Shown here in pieces: positions 33,264 through 44,461 of a stretch of 64,000 bases of DNA. The DNA comes from Isoetes taiwanensis (Eukaryota; Streptophyta; Lycopodiopsida; Isoetales; Isoetaceae), in assembly GCA_021234155.1 (NCBI GenBank), contig JAJEKV010000002.1, forward strand, positions 11,398,725 to 11,462,724, written 5' to 3'. The notes beneath the pieces are model-generated. The model was not told where the DNA came from. It saw nothing but the letters and a program-made list of their open reading frames with translations, and made no database searches. Positions within the stretch are counted from its first letter, which is position 1. Each line of letters opens with the position of its first letter. The position numbers and the translations under genes were made by a program.

Positions 33264-34300
33264 ACCTTGTTAAAAGTGTAGAATGGCAAATAGCTTCTAT
33301 GATATGCAAAAAAGCCTTTTCACACTCATCAGTCCAAACAACAGGCCTATATTTACTTTCTCTTTTACTAACTTGGCCTATTCTAGTCAATTTAGAGATG
33401 GGACTAATAAGGTGAGAGAAATTAGGCACATACACCCTTAAGAAAGAAGTCATTTTCATAAATCCCTTGACCTCTTTAATTGTCCTGGGTGTTTGAAGCT
33501 TTTTTAGAGCTATGATCTTCTCTTCAGCTACTTGAAGGCCTTGAGCAGAAACCTCATGACCTAAAAGCTGGCCTTTGGATGCCAAAAAGATGCACTTCTT
33601 TGGATTTAGATTAACTCGGTCACATGCGCACAATGTAAATATCCTTGTTAGCTCTGAAATATGAACATTTGTATCGATTACCTAGGCATAAATCATCAAG
33701 ATAGACCCACGAATTGCTTTCGAGGAGTCATGCTTGCAAAAGACGGTATCCATAGCTCTCTGAAATGTAGCAGGGGCATTCATTAATCCAAAAGGCATCC
33801 TTTTCATTGCATAAGTTCCCCATGGAGTAATGAAGGATGTCTTTGGCTGATCCTCCTTTTGATGCTAATCGATTAAAACTAGAGAAACCATCCAAAAATG
33901 AGTACATAGACTTGCCGACCAATTGCATAAAGAATTTCTTCCAAAAAAGGCAAAGGGTAACAATCTTTAATAGTAGCTTTATTTAGATCTCTATAATCCA
34001 CACATATTCTTAGAGAACCATTCTTTTTTAGAACTGGAACAATACAAGAAACCCAAGAAGGGTTCACAATGTCAACTATCAAACGACTCCTGCATTTTGA
34101 ATAATTCCTGCTTGATAAGATCTAAAAGTGAGGAATTAATCCTTCTCAATCTCTGCATAACAGGTTTAGTATCTTCACGAACTTTTATCTCAAACTCACA
34201 AATGCTTCTATCAACCCCTTTCAACTCTGAATATTCCCATGCAAAAACATCCACCCAATCTTCAAAGTACTTAACCATTTTACCTTTGCATTCCTCTTCA
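33094..34300 (-). pseudogene. Reverse transcriptase of the gypsy element
   Basis: Minus-strand RT in several frames: VMQRLRRINSSLLDLIKQEL, SWVSCIVPVLKKNGSLRICV, DYRDLNKATIKDCYPLPF, MYSFLDGFSSFNR, then [13 protein letters not shown] (catalytic YLDD, near 33690) and NPKKCIFLASKGQLLGHEVS, LQTPRTIKEVKGFMKMTSFL, ISPISKLTR. Indels at about 34080, 33900 and 33700 break the frame. RT sits downstream of the extra RNase H and is severed from its own RNase H by the foreign insert; the frame past about 33264 to 33094 reads into that insert. Confidence 0.92.
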
Positions 34301-34439
34301 TATAGATCTCCCATTTGCAAAGTTACGGACATACCTCCCTTATGCACTTCAAGCTCTTTGTGTGATTCCTCTTGTGCTAGGTTGATGGTCAAGATAGGAT
34401 GAAATTGAGAGAGCTCATCTTCATCTAGAACATCTTCCT

Positions 34440-34860
34440 TGATAGCTCCCTCAGATAGATACTCTAAGAGTGTCTTCCTGCACAAAGAATCAGCCTCAAA
34501 GTTTTTGGACCTTGGAATATGATAAATCTCCCAATGATCAAACAAAGTTAGCAATTCTCGAGCTTGTGTGTTCAGATCCTCCATATCTTGATGCTTTGTT
34601 TGGTATTCTCCCAAAATCTGTTTGCAAACGAGTTGTGAGTCTCCATAGATAACAATATAGGAAATATTCATGAACCTTGCTTCTGAGGGCTGCAATGAGG
34701 GCCCTATACTCTGCTGCATTAGAAGAAATATTAGGATGAATTCTCCCTATTTTAGTCATCAGTTTAAGATCTGCATCCTTCAGAATAGCAGCAGAAGAAG
34801 CAATCCCTAATTTTTTAGACATACCTCCATCAAACCAAAGGTAGGCCTTGTTTTCTTTTG
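34440..34860 (-). pseudogene. Additional RNase H domain upstream of RT
   Basis: KAYLWFDGGMSKKLGIASSA opens the fold (first Asp). SSNAAEYRALIAAL gives the Glu and YGDSQLVCKQI the next Asp. HIPRSKNFEADSL closes it with the final Asp. This D-E-D-D layout and the AD ending match archaeal/plant-type RNase H (aRNH) captured by Tat-lineage retrotransposons. Here it lies between protease and RT. A frameshift near 34700 splits the domain. Confidence 0.85.
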
Positions 34861-35431
34861 GATCAGAGAACTCTACATGAGCAAAGTTGATAACGTCTTC
34901 ACTCATATCAACATCTAGACCTAAACTGTAAACTCCTAGCTCCTCTTCCTGCAATATATCCACATCTATGAACCTAATATGAGCAGAGGGTTCAGTTTTG
35001 TTTACCAATTTAATGGAAGTTGCTCCATTTGAAATAGTGCAAATGCCTTCAGACCATATAGGCCTAGCATCTACTGTTTTCATCCACCTTCTTCCCAATA
35101 ATAAATCATAGATGTTAGCATGGTTAACATTCTCAAAATCAACAACCACAAATGTAGCTAAAACAATGATTCCTCCTGTATTAACAGACACATTCCTCAC
35201 CACTCCCTTTGGTACTACCTTAGCATTGGAAAAGGATTTTAGAACAATAGAAGTATTGTCTTCTACCTTGAGATTCAGTATTTTCATAACATGATAAGGC
35301 ATGACATTTAGAGAAGAACCTCCATCCAGCAAGACCTTATCTAAATGGGAAGTACCTATAGTAGCACTACAAGTAAAAGCACCTGGATCTTCAGTGTGCT
35401 CGGGTAAGGCTTCTGAGAAATGTTGTTGCAA
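34861..35431 (-). pseudogene. Retroviral-type aspartic protease region
   Basis: Minus-strand frame from 35431: FTCSATIGTSHLDKVLLDGG followed by SSLNVMPYHVM, the D-G-G-S active-site version seen in Tat-like elements instead of DTGS/DSGS. The flap-like and hydrophobic strands continue to LLGRRWM. The frame runs directly on into the additional RNase H. Confidence 0.8.
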
Positions 35432-36887
35432 GTCTCTGCAGCAATTTCTTTAACATTTTGGGTATTCTTGATAAACTTTTCCTGTATGATGGTGCAATCC
35501 TCAATAGAGTTAGTAAGTCTGATAACCTTGGAGTTTTCATAAGCAATTCAAATTCATCAAGCTCGGAATCTTTTGTTTTATACCTTTGGCGGGGGAGGAG
35601 CTATATTATGGGGATTTGGCTGAAATGTTACCTTAGGAGCTGTAATTGGTGGAGCGAGAACTTGCGAGAGGTACTGAATGGAGCACGCACGTGTTTGCAC
35701 AACCATAACATCTTGTTCTTCTTGCTCTTACGCACGAGGTCTCAATAAAACTAACATTTGACACTGTTTACCTTTTTTTCTTGCTTTGCAAGGTAATTCT
35801 TGACAACGCAAAACTTCTCCTCATGACCTATCTCTTTACAAAAGAACAAACAGGACACTCTCTACCAAAATGGCCCCTTTTGTGGCATTTAGGACAAGAT
35901 CTTGCAAAGCAATTTTCAGCCCTATGATAGGGCTTACCACGATTTGTGCATTCGGTATGGTAGAGCTAGAAGAAAGAGCATTGTTACTATTTTTTAACTC
36001 CATGAGTTGTTTGGTAACTTCAGGAAGAGCTTCAGGATACCTTACTTATCTCAGATTTCATTTTGAAACCACGAGGGTCTAACTCTTCAGACTTTTGGCT
36101 TCTTCTTTTCCTACGAACTGCATACATAGGGACGGCATTAGCATAATGTAACTCATTCAATTATCATGATGAGGAGGGTAGAATGGATCTCGACTTCTTC
36201 ATCGGGCAAATAGCTTAGCATTTCTACTAAATCTACAGCCTTTACAAATGTCTTATGGATAGAATCTAGCTCACCAAACTTTTGAAGTTTTAATAACTTC
36301 CTATAGATCTTAGGCACGGACATCAAACCTCACGATAAAGGAAGCAACCGGATGCAAAGTTGGGTGGGAAACATGGTTCCTATTACACACCAACAAATAA
36401 GAGTTAAATCTTTCCACATCTTGTTTCACACTTTCACCCGATTTAATAGAAAAGGAATTGAGCTCAAAAACAAGATCACGGGGTGAAGTAGTCTTACCAA
36501 ACCTTGACAGAGAAATCTTTGTTCCAATTCATCCCACTTAGTACCTATTGGCAGTTCAAAATCCAACCGGGGACTGGCCTCATCACCTTTCATGCATTTG
36601 GTAAACTCAGCAAACCTGGTACCTTTCTTCTTTCAATGCTCCTCATAATATTCTTCAAAAGTCTTCAAGAAATGGTTAGCATTCATGGAAGAATCATAAC
36701 AAGGGGAAGAAACAGGTGCAGTAAGAGCTTGTGGAGGAAAAGGCAAAGTAGAAACATTTGTAACATTTGTTGTGGAACTGGTAGCCACTTTCATGCTTAC
36801 CCCTACTAAATCTGGTTCACCTGTTACCTCAGATGGTCCAGCAGGCTCAGCAGGCTCAGCAGGCTTTCTTGGTGCCATGGAGTTCAA
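35432..36887 (-). pseudogene. gag, decayed, with CCHC zinc knuckle
   Basis: Starts near 36887 or 36875 with MAPRKPAEPAEPAGPSEVTG. A stretch reading FAEFTKCMKGDEASPRLDFE and later FPTQLCIRLLPLS in broken frames follows. Near 35895-35855 it reads CPKCHKRGHFGREC, a C-x2-C-x4-H-x4-C nucleic-acid-binding knuckle. Multiple stops and frameshifts lie in between. It would form the particle and bind RNA. Confidence 0.82.
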
Positions 36888-36900
36888 CTTCCAGGTGAAA

Positions 36901-36918
36901 ATCTCGGTAGAACCTCCA
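36901..36918 (-). promoter_or_regulatory. Primer-binding site, probably tRNA-Gln
   Basis: Three bases inside the 5' LTR the minus strand reads TGGAGGTTCTACCGAGAT. Its complement ATCTCGGTAGAACCTCCA ends in CCA and contains TAGAACC, which pairs with the GGTTCTA that begins plant tRNA-Gln (from memory). Confidence 0.6.
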
Positions 36919-36921
36919 AAA

Positions 36922-39386
36922 TGTTAGCCTAAAACCTGGAACTTTAGTCTAACCTCAAAGGAAGTTTAAACAAAGTGGTTAGAACCTCCAGATCACTTAG
37001 GGTGATCAATCCTTGTCATGTGAAACAAGAAAAGTCATTTTGAAGTGCTGGTTTTTTCAAAATCACTAGAGTCCCTGAAACTGAAAAAACTGTCAGAGCA
37101 AAATCTGACCTTGCAGACACACCTTGTGAGATTTTTGAGATCTGATTGGTGGTATAGATGGTCAACAAGCAGACGAAACTTGTGGTGAAAATTTGATTTG
37201 ATTTGAATGAAGGAAGGTCAAGAAAATCTAGGTCAAAGACGGGTCAAAAAGTTGGCCAGTGCCAAAACAGAGAGCCAAAATTTGCAGATGGAGTCTGATA
37301 GGGAATTTTGGGTTGGGATCTGTGCAGGCAACTTCAGAATAGCCTCTAGATCACGTGCATAAGGTTTAACTAGCAAAAAGATGTAAGTAGTCAAAGCTTC
37401 AAGAAAAAGACAAACTCTGTAACAGTTATGAGAAAAATTCTTTTTATATGTTTTCTCTGGATGTATAGGCTTCTAGGATTTTTATGAGGATGAAATGCAA
37501 CTACCTGAAGGGAATATAACTTGGAGTAAATATTTTGGCTTTGTATTTAGTTTTAAGCTTTAACAAACAATGCAAGGTTATAAAGGATGAATGAATAATG
37601 ATAACAATAATTTTCCAGGCAAAGACTATGTATTATAGCAAGATGATACCGAAAAATCTAATAGTATCAAAAGGTATTACCAAAATAATGGTGCTTGAGA
37701 GCAAATTCGGGGCTGCGAGAGCCTCTAGAAAGCCTCAAACTACCGATGAAGCACAATGAAGTGATTATTAGAGTTGCAGTTGAAGTGTTTTGATGTCGAA
37801 CAAGTCACACCATGTCAGATTCTTCAGTTTCGAACAGAATAGAGCAAAATTTGAGCAGAGTAGAGCAAGATAATATCAAGAAATATTCAGTGCGCCAAAA
37901 TCCGGAAGAGAGGTATATCTCTCGAGGGGCGTATTGATTTGTATTCTTTGGCTTAAGAACCGTTTCTTCTCACAAACTAGCTTCGGTAGAAAGTGATGTA
38001 AGGCCAAATTTGAGCAATTTCTCTCGGATCAAGTGCCACAGAGGATCCCCAAGGTCTCGGAAAAGGTTCAGGAGATAATTTCGGGTGAAAGTTGGCGGGC
38101 TTCAATCAAATTTAGGCACCTAATTGGCGGATTTAGCTTGATCTCCCCTATTTTTAGGTTAAATCGAAAAATTCTAAAGGGTTATATATCCCAGGGCCGA
38201 AATGGTTTTGGCGACTCACGTATATAAGGAATAACGTTGACCGGTCTAATAAGATTGCGTGCCTTGAGAGGGGACAACCAGCCCAGTAAACCGGCCCCCG
38301 CCGCCGCTGCGTGGAAATGGGAATGAAAATGGGAGGGGGGTGATGTGGAAACGATGTAGAGGTGATGTGGAAATAGATAGGGTAGATAGGCTAGAATAGG
38401 TTTTTTATTTTCTATGGCACGCATCCCAAGAATCCAAATTTGAAGGCCTTTACAAGGGTTTTTTCAAAATTTAAAAAAGCCAAATTAGCTCTTTTTTGCC
38501 AAGCTTTCCATCTAGAGAAATTTTAGGTTGAGCTGAAACACTTCAATTTTTTGCCCTTTTGACCCATGGTCAATGAATACTGCAACTTGGAGATGGTGAA
38601 AAAATCATGGGAAAAAGATGGGGAAAAGGTGCAAATAGGCTATAATAGGGTTTAGGAAGATGAAATGAGGGTGAAAATAGAGTTTTCTTGCCCTTTTCGG
38701 TTTTCAAGATCATTAGGGGGCAATTCTCAAATGAAGGTAGGACCAATAAAAAATGGGTAGTGGAATGATGAGAAAAGGACTCAAAGGTGGAAAAAATGGT
38801 GAAAGAAAGGTTTTTGAAGGCTCTTGGGATATAAAAAGGTGTATATAAGATGAATGGAATGAGGAAAAGATGGGTACCTCTGTAGCACTTGATTTCATCT
38901 CATATTGTTTCTAAAGCTCAAATCATACCTCATAGTGAAAATAAGTTTGCTCACAACCTAAGGGTCTTCCAAACTTCTATAAGGGTCTTCCAAACTTCAA
39001 GGCTAGAATAAGAGCAAATTTCACTTCCAAGATGGCATTCTCATGTGTGTGACCTCAAAACTACTAATGCAACTCAAGTAAGCTTCATAAGGTTGAACTT
39101 TGGTAAAATGCCTTGTGGCTCCTTGATAAACATGCTATAGCCTTTGCCTGGTCTTCAAATCAAAGGGAAAATGTTAAACAAATGGGAATGTGTCTAGAAA
39201 GGTGCTTTACCTCAAGGAAAAGACTAGGCTATAAAATGAGATCCCCAATGCCTTCCAATCTTGGTCAAATGTCTTCCAAACTCTAATGGGATCACAATAG
39301 CCTGGAACTTTTCCTTAGAGGAAATATAAATGAAACAAAAGGTTTGATACATAGATGCTGGTCCATGTTGCCAAAAATGGGCAACA
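36922..39386 (-). repeat. 5' LTR (right), 2465 bp
   Basis: Near-identical partner of 24476-26943, TG...CA ends, followed by target duplication ATAGT at 39387-39391. The element promoter should lie here, read on the minus strand. Confidence 0.93.
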
Positions 39387-39573
39387 ATAGTTGGCTCGGC
39401 ATTGAGGGTCCTTTTCCTTGTATATGGGCACAACTCTACTAGTGGTCCAATGCGGAGGGAAGCCTTCTTGCAATGCTTTATTGAATAATGCCGTGAGGAC
39501 AGGCACTAGTGGAGGCCCAGCCCATTTCAGAAGCTCCGCCTGCATGCCATCTAAATCTGCTCCCTTCCCATTA
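39387..39573 (-). mobile_element. LINE 4 fragment, RT finger region, with target duplication ATAGT
   Basis: Minus strand reads KGADLDGMQAELLKWAGPPL, then LTALFNKALQEGFPPHW, SRVVPIYKEKDPQCRANY, a classic LINE RT start. The next codons lie across the gypsy element at 24475, where the frame goes on as HTIMVSSHFAKLL. Confidence 0.85.
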
Positions 39574-40053
39574 AAAGGAATCTTATGGTTGTATGCTAGC
39601 TACTCAAATCATTTTGTGTTTTCAAATTTAATCAACTCCGGATATAAATCAAACGTAATTAACTTGGAATAAATAAAATGTAATTGTCTTTATGCATTTC
39701 ATTTTTTTTCCTCTTCAGCGATGGCAGTCAACCCCTGTCACAAGCTGAAGCAGTGTTTTTTTAGGCCAGCATTTTTCTTAAACCTGTGCCATTTTTTTGA
39801 TGTTTTACTTACAGATTTCAAGATTTGGAAGGTTTTTGTCGATTTCTCGCTCACCAAAAGGTAAATCTCCTTGGCACTTTGCTTTTTTCTTATTTCTCGC
39901 AAGGACCTGTCCATTGCTTTGTAATCTTTGTCTCCGATGATTGAGGTAAGTTAAGGAAGCTAATATTTGCAAGTTCAGGAAATACCTGTGTAAAAATCTT
40001 TGATTTTGATGGAATATGATGCAAGTTTTTGCTATGAACTGTTGTGTTAATTT
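39574..40053. other. Intergenic, nothing recognised
   Basis: AT-rich with T runs; no gene or repeat identified. Confidence 0.45.
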
Positions 40054-40228
40054 ATATAGAATAGAATAGAATAGAATAGAATAGAATAGAATAGAATAGA
40101 ATAGAATAAATTTTTTAACATCCACGGAGACCAATAGGTCATGGGACCCATACAATGGGCTAGTACAATCATTACTACTAGGATTAAAAAACCCCTGCCT
40201 CGAAAGGTTTTCAAGGGAAAAATGATAC
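40054..40228 (-). mobile_element. LINE 3' end (LINE 5), extreme 5' truncation
   Basis: About ten AATAG units (40057-40108) are followed by TTTTTTAACATCCACGGAGA, then the same block found behind LINE 2 (AGGATTAAAAAACCCCTGCC). Only about 120 bases of 3' UTR plus tail remain. Confidence 0.8.
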
Positions 40229-40754
40229 TAGACAAGCGGAGATAATGACTACTGATTTATGATGCTATGAAATACTTCTGTACTGGAAATGTAACTCTTT
40301 TGCAATAAAAATAACTTTTGATTTGCAAATGAAATTTGATGATGTGAAATGTGAGTCTGGAATCTGAACTCAAAATTTGGATAAGCTGCTTAGAATATAG
40401 GTAATCAAAGTTACCAAAAAATATAATTAGCAACAATGGCTTACAACCAGATAACACGGTATTATTTTATAAACAAAGAGGATTATGATCAAATGTAACA
40501 TGATATTATCGTACAAATAAGGAAAGGGGGATTATGGCCAAATACCCCGATTCTAAAAATCCATTTTATACTTCGTTGTTCCACAGGAAAGGGGGATTCT
40601 ATAGGTATTTTTTGGAGGGTATTTTCTGGGGTATTCAAGCATCTTTTTCATTGTGGAACCTTGTTCATCACATGCACTATAAACTAATTTTGTAGTTATT
40701 GCTTATCCTCTAATGATTCATTGGCAATGATCAATACGTGTGCAAATGGTTTTT

Positions 40755-40822
40755 ACAAGTTTTTTGTTGGGGAAAAAAGTTTTATTTAGAAATAAAACTT
40801 TTTTTCCCAACAAAAAACTTGT
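40755..40822. repeat. Near-perfect 68-bp palindrome (33-bp arms)
   Basis: Left arm ACAAGTTTTTTGTTGGGG... (40755-40787) pairs with ...CCCAACAAAAAACTTGT (40790-40822), with a 2-base loop and one mismatch. It would form a very stable hairpin in RNA or cruciform in DNA. Confidence 0.92.
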
Positions 40823-41185
40823 GGTTAAGATGTTTTGCCACTGCGTCATCTTGGATGCTGGTTGGTAATGGTTCAACCCCTTTCTCAAACACTTTGCATA
40901 GAACTCCCTCTAACTCGAAAACTTAAAGCTTCATAGATGATTTAAGTCGCTTCATGCTTCGCAATGCAGAAGGACTGCCACGTATACCACCATCACGCTT
41001 TGCATTTTTTGTTGCAGCTGTGAGCTCTCTTATATTTCCTATAAGTTTTCAAGTATTAAAATATACACACACAAAGGAAAGCAACTTAATCACTAAAGGA
41101 TGTGGACAGCAATTACCCAGTGAGGATGTCGCAACGGATTGCAATTGCTGGCTTTCTTCTTTTTTCGGGCTGTGTGCGACATGAA

Positions 41186-41434
41186 TTACAAAGCTATTAA
41201 AGAGCTGCAACTATAAGGATAGCAAATATCAAGAGCATCTCTAAGCCTATGTCTAAAGTATCCCCGGCCAAAAATACTAGCACCACTAACCTCAATAGGT
41301 TCGATCATACCTGAAATCACACTCTCTGAAATCTTATCTTTCATATTAGGTGATGCAGCAGTGTCATTTAATTTGTGCCCATCCTTATGACTTTTTGACA
41401 TGTCTTGTTTAACTGCAATCAACTTAAAAATCAT
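41186..41434 (-). CDS. Unrecognised minus-strand ORF
   Basis: 82 codons, hydrophilic, ending in RGYFRHRLRDALDI and a Cys-containing tail. No known motif. It lies among other minus-strand ORFs (41788-42012, 42372-42599, 43152-43729) that could be exons of one host gene or fragments captured by a transposon. Confidence 0.2.
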   Translation of the reverse strand: MIFKLIAVKQDMSKSHKDGHKLNDTAASPNMKDKISESVISGMIEPIEVSGASIFGRGYFRHRLRDALDICYPYSCSSLIAL

Positions 41435-42371
41435 TAATTACAAAGGAACCACATACTAATTGTTGCACCGCAACATAAGCTATATGTTTCAATCATTGTT
41501 CCAGACCAAGATCCTGTTTCTTCAAGATTAATGTCCTCTGTGTTAACTTGGTTTTTCAAACATGCTATATTTGCAATAACTTCTAAAATAGCATCTTGCG
41601 CACGAACACCTGTATTTGTATTGCTACTAAATTAAGATGTTGCAAGTCTTCTAATCTGAATATTTCAGCATGCATTAAAAAGAATGAAGAAATTGAAATG
41701 GAAGGCATGCATTACTATCTAAATCATTACTTTTGGTATTGAAATCATCTCCCATTGTGAGTCCCTTTTTAACTGTCAATGCACTGCTCAAACGTCTTGG
41801 CAGAAGCTTCTTTCCTCAAAACATGGCACGGATGGGGGGGTAGAAATATGGGCTGTAAATCTTCCAGTTGACTTCTTCTCTGCTAACAATTCTTTAATAT
41901 AAGTCCAAGATAACAAAGAACAAAATAGACACCCAAGTAACCATTGCAAGACTTTGGTAGTGTTTCCATTTGCATTCCCTTCCATCTCTTCAAACCGAAC
42001 ATAGATAGCCATGTATTTGTTAGCTTATGTTCACAAAAGCTCTCGCAGCATATTTTTGTTGTGCTACATATATAGAAGCATTGAGTTAATGTGTCAAATG
42101 CAATCCAACTCCAGCATCAAATAATAATAAAACTTTGATTAATGAAATTACCAGAAATGTACAAGACAACATGGTACATCACAGGCATGCATACACTCTA
42201 TAACAATTATTGGTAAAAGCTTGCCATCCAGTTTTAGTGATCTTCGACAAAACGAACATGCAGAATTTAATTCAACACTCTCCTTCATAGTATTTCTAGC
42301 TATTGGTGTTGTGGGAGAGGAGGATCTAAATCAAATGATTTCTGCATAGCTTGTCGAGCAAACAACATTGT

Positions 42372-42599
42372 TTAACTCATCCAAGGTGCCATCTCTACAT
42401 ATTTATAAGAGAAAAGGCCATCGCTTGCATCCTTTAGTGCAGGTTCAGTTTCAGCAAGTTCCTTTCTATGCAAATCAATAACTGCCTCGATGCCGACCCT
42501 TGCGACCGTAGGTAAAGTTTCCATTAAAGCTTGGCACTTTCCAATGTCAAACCTTAAGCGAACTTGCTTTCCTTCGAGATATTTTACCATGTCCTTCAT
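42372..42599 (-). CDS. Unrecognised minus-strand ORF, helical
   Basis: 75 codons starting MKDMVKYLEGKQVRLRFDIG and ending VEMAPWMS. Amphipathic-helix composition and codon usage look protein-like, more so than neighbouring ORFs. Function unknown; it may be the last exon of a gene whose other exons lie at higher coordinates. Confidence 0.3.
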   Translation of the reverse strand: MKDMVKYLEGKQVRLRFDIGKCQALMETLPTVARVGIEAVIDLHRKELAETEPALKDASDGLFSYKYVEMAPWMS

Positions 42600-43079
42600 A
42601 TCATTTTACTTCTACTGGTTGATTGAAATTCCAGTCCAAGCTTGTCAATGTCATCTTGAATTGCTGAAATCCATCCCTCCAATTCTGTAGACATTGTTGT
42701 AATAAGCTACAATGTTACTTGAAACTTACCGTAAGTATAAGCTGCAACTGCATCTAATCATGACTGTAATTATGGCTGTGACTATGGCTGCAACTATAAA
42801 CAGCATGGTCCACATTGATGAAGCTACCAACTGCAACTAGTTACTAGAATTACCAACTACAAGTTGACACATGAATTTTAGTCTGACTAAATGCTGCAGC
42901 TGCAGCTAACAACTGTGATTACAAACTTGCACCTGCAACTTGCAATCAGCAATCACATACTTCTAACTTGCTAACAAGTGGAGCTTCAAAGCTTGCTCCT
43001 GCAACTTCAAACTAACAACTACATACTACTAACGTGCTAAAACTAACTTAGTTTCTTCACAGCTAAGCTTCAACTACAG

Positions 43080-43146
43080 CTACCAAATATCATCTACAAG
43101 CAACGAACACGACAAATAGCTACCAAATATCATCTACAAGCAATGA
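43080..43146. repeat. Short direct repeat
   Basis: AGCTACCAAATATCATCTAC followed by AAGCAA occurs twice about 40 bases apart. The preceding 42730-43080 is low-complexity (GCTGCAACT/AACTACAACT-like). Confidence 0.75.
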
Positions 43147-43438
43147 CACAATCAGAATGGAACTGAAAATTGTATCTCGCCATAAAACAAATTACATACG
43201 AGATCGTAAAAAGTAGGTTGACCGTTACCTGGTATTTTTATTTTAGAATTGACATCCTTGACCTTCACATTTGATGTCACATTAGAGTGTGCATACTTTT
43301 GTGAAGATAATTTATCAGCAATGATAGGCACATTCATTTCAGGAACAATACTTTTTGTGTCATTTTCTAACTCATCATTCGCATCATTGTTAGAAATTGT
43401 TCTACTTTTTGCTGCTGATTTTGCATGACCATAAAAGC

Positions 43439-43729
43439 TCATCCAATCGAATTCACAACCAATGCAATGTAAGAAGAACACATCCAATGCTTGCGGTACC
43501 TGCCCTCCAAAAACCTTGTTACGCTCATGTATTCTTTTGTAATGTGAGAGGAACTCCTGTTTTCCTTCAATAACTTGAACCTATAACAGGCCTTACCAGT
43601 TACTTTTGGACCCCACAATTTCCGCGTTTCGTTGTTATCGACATACTTTCCCTCTGATTTATACAACTCCCTGTAGCTTAAACCTTTGTCGCTCAACTCA
43701 GAAATTGCATGACTTGGAACAACTTCCAT
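43439..43729 (-). CDS. Unrecognised minus-strand exon-like ORF
   Basis: 96 codons, starting MEVVPSHAISELSDKGLSYR, with FLEGRYRKHW near the end. Well-behaved composition suggests true or formerly true coding sequence. The sequence just upstream (minus sense) contains CAGGTAAGT, a strong splice donor, so exon limits are uncertain. No family recognised. Confidence 0.3.
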   Translation of the reverse strand: MEVVPSHAISELSDKGLSYRELYKSEGKYVDNNETRKLWGPKVTGKACYRFKLLKENRSSSHITKEYMSVTRFLEGRYRKHWMCSSYIALVVNSIG

Positions 43730-43895
43730 GCTTCAAAAACTTACCTGCATTATGCCATAATTTGCATTAAACCATTAACATTCAATGAAGGAAATACTTA
43801 TGAAAAGATAGAAATCAAGATTGCAGGATATAATAGCTAATATAGTGGCACCATAAGGTCATGCAACATTGAAGAATAAATATGATATGGCCTAA

Positions 43896-44403
43896 ATAGA
43901 ATAGAATAGAATAGAATATACATTAACGTCCCTCAGGCCGTGAGGCCCCCGGACTTGTGTAGCGTCCTGCGAGCTCCCAAAGGGTGCTGCCAGCAAACAG
44001 ACGCATAGGTTTATGTAGCCATCTAGCGGGCTTTTCTTGTTCTTTATACTACCCGCATCGTGCTTATAGCTGGCTTCTTGGCCATACACGATGCATCGCT
44101 ATAAATAGTTTTGAACTGTACTTTGTGGGCCCCTCTGATCCGCCTCATCCGTGCTTCTCAGATTATTAGCCCTCTCTCTTTGTGCACCCCCCGGTGTCTT
44201 ATTATCATCTCTTTTATAGCTTTCGCTACATCTGTGAGTGTCTCTTCTTTGTCCATCAGTGCTGGGAGTGGGAGATCCCACCTGACCTTGTTAAATTTGG
44301 ACCTTATGTCTGTGTATACCGGGCACTCCTTTACCAGACACAGGAAGCTGAGCAACAGTATGCAAATGAAAATGCCAGGTATTCTAGAAGTGTTGAAACA
44401 AAG
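43896..44403 (-). mobile_element. LINE 6 C-terminal fragment with AATAG tail
   Basis: Minus strand from 44355 reads FLCLVKECPVYTDIRSKFNK followed by DLPLPALMDKEETLTD, the region following the Cys/His motif of LINE 1/2-type ORF2 (compare CPTYEDIRGDF in LINE 1). A short 3' UTR and an AATAG repeat (43896-43918) follow. It lies where the Helitron Rep coding sequence ends, so it may have interrupted that element. Confidence 0.8.
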
Positions 44404-44461
44404 TAGAATTAAGCAAAGATGTGCAAAGAAATTGAAAAATTACATTTCCAAGATAACTTAC

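Larger units (their letters stand above)
24476..39386 (-). mobile_element. Ty3/gypsy LTR retrotransposon, Tat-like with two RNase H domains, 14.9 kb
   Basis: Paired LTRs (24476-26943 and 36922-39386) with TG...CA ends are flanked by ATAGT target duplications. Coding order on the minus strand is gag with zinc knuckle, protease, an extra RNase H, reverse transcriptase, gypsy RNase H and integrase. Integrase following RNase H places it in Ty3/gypsy. The extra RNase H, the DGGSS protease motif and the large size suggest the Tat group. About 4 kb of foreign sequence interrupts pol between RT and the gypsy RNase H. Frameshifts and stops in gag and pol make it non-functional, although the two LTRs look very similar, implying fairly recent insertion. 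Confidence 0.93.

Noticed and set aside
24476-39386. Reading the gypsy element as plus-strand
   Set aside because: All protease, RT, RNase H and integrase motifs are on the minus strand, and primer site and polypurine tract agree with that.
40054-40108. AATAG array as telomeric repeat
   Set aside because: Plant telomere units are TTTAGGG-type; here the array is the tail of a LINE 3' end found several times.
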